Origin: Phoronis australis
Lineage: Eukaryota; Phoronida; Phoronidae
Reading direction: 5' to 3'
Assembly: GCA_002633005.1 (NCBI GenBank)
Contig: NMRA01000520.1
Location: forward strand, 129,559-193,558
Length of the DNA: 64,000 bases
The translations under genes and the position numbers were made by a program. The notes under the pieces are model-generated. The model was not told the DNA's origin. It was given only the letters and a program-made list of their open reading frames with translations, and made no database searches. The first letter of the stretch is position 1. Each line of letters opens with the position of its first letter. Below, in pieces: positions 59,950 through 64,000 of the stretch.

Positions 59950-61900
59950 TAATTTTATTTTAAAATATCTAACTTCTTCACAGAAAACTGCCACCTCGAA
60001 ATTTTTGGCTAGTTTATGACTTCGGAAACCATAAAATTTTAGCATTTTTGTTGCATCACTGCGCAAAAACTACAAATTAACACAAACTAAGAATGACATA
60101 CTGAATAAACCCAACTCCTGTCTTCATTAAAATGTAAAATTCATATTTGAAACGTATTCGAAAATTAGCTATTTTTGTTACTTATTCAACCCACCGGAGT
60201 CAATTTGTGTATTTGCTGGAAATGCCCAATATTCGATCAATATTTCATTTACCGCGCAAAAATACTAAGAAAAGTAAATAAACATACTACATGTGAAAGC
60301 TGAGTCTTTGTAGAGTTCATATCTATTAGAACATTCGTGGACAGCGACATGTGTGTCCTGCAGGTTTTGATTGAAACCACCCACTTTGGTGCTTTTGGTC
60401 GTCCCGTTCGCCACTTCTGTCACCCTCATTAACAAACCAACAAAGTTCTTAAGATTTATGGGTAACAAAAAACGATGTCAACAAGATCGTTAAGGTTATT
60501 CCAAGCTTCAAATCTGAATAACATTAAAATTCTTGCGGCTAGTGCTCAAAACTTCACAAATAAGTTTGAAATTACGGCCTCAAAACGATGGCAATTGTCG
60601 CTCCCGTAATGTCTGCGTGACGTCTAGTAACCTAAAGTGGTTCGGAAAAAATAGGAACGTATATCAACACGAGGCAAGCCAAAAATCATACTTGATTGAA
60701 TGGTTATTGCTAACCATACCTTTTAAGTACCGAAGAGCCACGGGGAGCACTGGTCCTGTAAAGGTGAAAATCTTCCGAGTAATAATTTATCTGCTGCTCA
60801 TGAGATGGCGCACCGGTTTACCGAGTCGGAAAAATGAACCTTCTGTTGAACAAGTTCTACTCATTACGCAGTGCCAAGTAAATATTTTAGAGTGCGCCCA
60901 AGCGTGTAACTTTTAGAAATCCTACATTTTTGGCTTACTATCCAATGCACGGAAAACGTATATTGGCTATTGCTATTTCTATAGGAGTGTTTTCGCCAAC
61001 CTCCCGTCAACGTTTCAGACAGTTTTATTTACAATTAACACCGGGACTTCCATTTTAGTGATGACGATTGCAAAGCAAAGGACTGAAACGTAGATTCAAT
61101 GAAGCATTGCAGGTTCAGGTGAGAATGGACCAGAAGATTCCAACCGTGATTATAGAACATCCGTAACACGAATTCCAGAAGTACATAAAAATACTACATA
61201 CATGTAAGTCTAGGAATGTCATTGGTTAATCTGGGCATAAGATGTAAAACCACTAACAGAGATACAGAATTTCAAAAGGGGCAATGGCAGTGGTGCTATG
61301 AATTTAAAATACAGACAGACTACGAAAATGTCAAATTATTGTACGTAAGGTATCGGTGAACTTAAGTGTTTTATTATTTAATACTCATGGAAACTCTGAC
61401 TTGCAATACATAGAAAAATACACTAGTGCAGTATTTATTACACAGGAAATTTATACAACGCAGCCTTTGGTCATGGTTGACATCGAGCTATGGATAGGAC
61501 ACTTTAGTTTCCCACCTGTAAATTCATTATAGTACATGTGTGTATTATACAAGTGTGGGTGTTAAAGCAGGTTGTGAACGTTAAGTCTTGGGTATGGAGA
61601 TCTTTTGATCAAAACAAGTAAAAATGAAATCATAGCCTATATCACACTGCATTTTTGTCAACACCATACAAAAACAGGAGATTTGGAAAGTGCTCTGGTA
61701 TTATGGTTCCAGGGATGTTAATAATATGTAATACATAAAATAAAAAACCTTTAGGTGGTGCAGCATACATTATATTCGTCTGAAACAAGACAATCGTTGT
61801 CACATTCTTGCCAAATTCCATACATCAAGGAACTTGGTTGATACAGAACCGCTAGAGGACGCATCAGCACTCAGACATGTCCTAAAATTTGTGCCGGGCA
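59950..61900. other. Intergenic, nothing recognised
   Basis: AT-rich; a 127-codon open stretch at 60533-60916 has no ATG start and no recognisable motif. Nothing else seen. Confidence 0.4.
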
Positions 61901-62870
61901 TATTCTCCTCAATAATGTAACACATACATCAAATTGCACCCAGATTCATCAACAGAACGTTGTAAATATTGCAGCGCAGATAAATAAACAAATTGCCACT
62001 CCGGGCGTCTCGGTGATTGCACCCATCAGAAAACCTGTCAGTCGTGATCATCTCAATAGGAACACTTGAGCAAAATTTCAGAACTATCCTCCGAGCAGTT
62101 TCAAGGACATAGAGGCTGCTGCCAGAAATAATAATATTAATAGCACAGAATATTTTAAATCCAGCCGGAAATAGCAGTTTGTTGTCGTTTCCTCAACAAA
62201 AACAAATATACCATATTGCCCGAAAATACATTAAGAAACTTGGTAGATATAGAGGCACACATAAAAAACCTAAATTGGCCTTAAGCAGTGCTGTAGTGGC
62301 GCGTAGACATAGGTAGGCGCAACCAACCACCTTTTGGCATTTCAGCGTAGTGCCTACGCACCATAAGTTACACTCAGTGCTCAAGGTGATACGGTGGGCT
62401 TTGGGCGCCTACTCACCTTTAGTTTTACCCCTATAGCACTGCCATTAAAGGGCACCATAGGAGATCATCCAATCAACAATCAGTGTCAGTCGTGCTCATC
62501 TCAATGGCAACGTTTCTGTACACATTGAATAGATACGCTAAGAAGTAGGAAAATGTGGCTGTCTCCATAACTGACACTGATGTGCAAAATTTGATGAAAA
62601 TCAGTCAAGGAACTTGCTAGATAAAGAGACTAACATGAAGAAGTAAAGTTGCCATTAGGGGCACAGTGGTAGTCAAGTACATCCCAAAACTCTCTTTTGC
62701 ATCTCTTGTAAAATTTCAAATTCACCAAGGATTTGGAGATGCAGCTCAGCAGATGCCAGACAAAAAGACCAGGATGACGGCATAATGGGCCTACACACGC
62801 ATGCTTGCAAACAGTCATACAGAACACGGCAAAAGTAATCAGACACTATAAATCTTTGCCCCACCTGATA
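61800..62870. repeat. Degenerate long tandem repeat
   Basis: GTCAGTCGTGATCATCTCAA at 62037 recurs as GTCAGTCGTGCTCATCTCAA at 62486 (about 450 bp apart). CAAGGAACTTGGTTGATACA-like words recur near 61825, 62232, 62606 and 62730. An old, non-coding tandem or dispersed repeat family. Confidence 0.5.
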
Positions 62871-62879
62871 GCTAGTCCT

Positions 62880-64000
62880 GTTAATGAAAAAAATGACTGG
62901 TAATAACTATTACCACAGCTTATTAGACAGCTTATTACAGAATGTCTTAGCCACCATACCAACTTTCCTGTTTCCCTTCATTTTCAGTCACAAGGGAAGA
63001 CCACTTTGACCACGAATTCTACTTTTGCCCCAGTTGTCATGGCAAGGAATTCCGGGTTATTTTGTCAGGATACGTTTGGCTTGAACTGTATATTAATGTA
63101 TACATTCAAATAACCTGGAAATGACAGTTAAAGGGACACCTGGCGTAAGAAGAAATCTCACAGAAAATGTCAAGGAATCAAACTCACTAGCAACATTACT
63201 TCATAGCAATAGACACACCATAAGGTGCACAACAAGAATACAGTAACAATGATGATTACGATCTACATGGATACTGCTCAAGATATATTCAAACAGCAGT
63301 TCTATGATTGTGTCATGCAGTTCTCGTTTGTTGAGAACATCTCATTGGATAGCTTTTTTGACCAGTTGTCATGCCTTCGTTGAACGCATCAGTCAAAAAC
63401 ATCTTTACGCTTTCAGTCATTATTTCAGACCTTTATGCTGTCTTCAGAGCCCACCCCATTGTGCTGTATGACTCTCCTGCTGTTTGGGTACTAGGTGTTT
63501 GCATTTTACACCTGCAAATGTAAAACTAAATAAGAAAGTATATGTTACCTATTCCATTGGCAGGAAACCAAAACAACAATTGCCAAACACTCGTGAACAC
63601 CACTCATACACCTAATTGTATGCTGATTCCTGTTCACACAAATCAAACACAGCTTTTGCAACCAATAATCAGTTCAAAAACTCCCGTGTCTAAGAATCGT
63701 GTGCATGACTTAGGGAAGAGTGTGTGAGGAGCGTTTAAAGGTAACAAAGCTGGATGCAACAGCAGGAGCCATGCTTTTTGGATGGGTAGCCATGTTTTGT
63801 TAATTCACAAAATGAGCTTACAAAATCCAAATGCTGTGGTCATAAGTGAGAGAGTTGTGCTGTTTGAGTGGTCTGATTGATACATTACTCCACGCCAAAA
63901 AATCCAGCCTACATTTGTGCGAATGTCCAAGCCACGGCTGCATAGGCTGTTGAGTAGCATGTTCCACAAAAGCTTCACTTTTTGTTGGGTTGTAATATAG
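62880..64000. other. Intergenic, nothing recognised
   Basis: Short ORFs only, without recognisable domains. Confidence 0.4.

Noticed and set aside
60533-60916. 127-codon + strand ORF
   Set aside because: Starts at a non-ATG codon and shows no recognisable motif or splice sites.

Overview
This window is animal nuclear DNA. The genes are split by GT-AG introns, intergenic space is AT-rich, CA/TA microsatellites are common, and there are several kinds of eukaryotic transposon (DIRS-type, LINE, Penelope-like, LTR, a TIR DNA element and short non-autonomous repeats). The palindrome TACATGTA and TAGGCCTA-like words recur throughout. Together with tandem CLCA genes and this transposon mix, that suggests a marine invertebrate, perhaps a non-vertebrate deuterostome such as a hemichordate, echinoderm or lancelet. 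The phylum is inference only.

The host gene is one complete calcium-activated chloride channel regulator (CLCA) gene on the minus strand, from its start codon at 54615 to its stop at 10285. I resolved 15 coding exons. Every junction is GT-AG and phase-consistent, and the 2877-nt reading frame encodes 958 residues: signal peptide, N-terminal CLCA domain with an HExxHxxxGxxDE metalloprotease site, VWA domain with a full MIDAS, beta-rich and FN3-like domains, and a C-terminal membrane segment. A second, paralogous CLCA gene on the same strand enters at the left edge (exon 1 at 1252-1428, exon 2 at 221-362; the rest is outside). The two genes are a tandem duplication that includes the promoter and the first introns.

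Between the genes (1.4-10.3 kb) lies a dead DIRS/Ngaro-type tyrosine-recombinase fragment and otherwise unassigned sequence. Introns of the complete gene hold microsatellites, a small GGCGGAT-ended MITE (13.06-13.20 kb) and a tandem 433-bp repeat element ending in a hairpin (33.96-35.19 kb). Intron 1 is 10.8 kb, against 0.9 kb in the paralogue, because of a nested block of mobile DNA at about 43.8-54.26 kb.

That block is the most interesting part of the window. A minus-strand LINE is split by a 4664-bp DNA element (44065-48728) with 31-bp terminal inverted repeats. This element carries an intron-containing gene whose product has a D-N-C-S-G-Q-N-K-N core and resembles the uncharacterised DUF7869-type family, so it is a candidate cut-and-paste transposon of a little-described kind. 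One of its coding exons is itself split by a 776-bp solo LTR (5-bp target duplication GTCAG) whose U3 carries several heat-shock-element motifs. To the right, a Penelope-like element locus is interrupted by a second tandem-repeat/hairpin element. The region 54.7-64 kb upstream of the CLCA gene shows a second Penelope-like fragment, a TA microsatellite and degenerate tandem repeats, but no gene that I can recognise.
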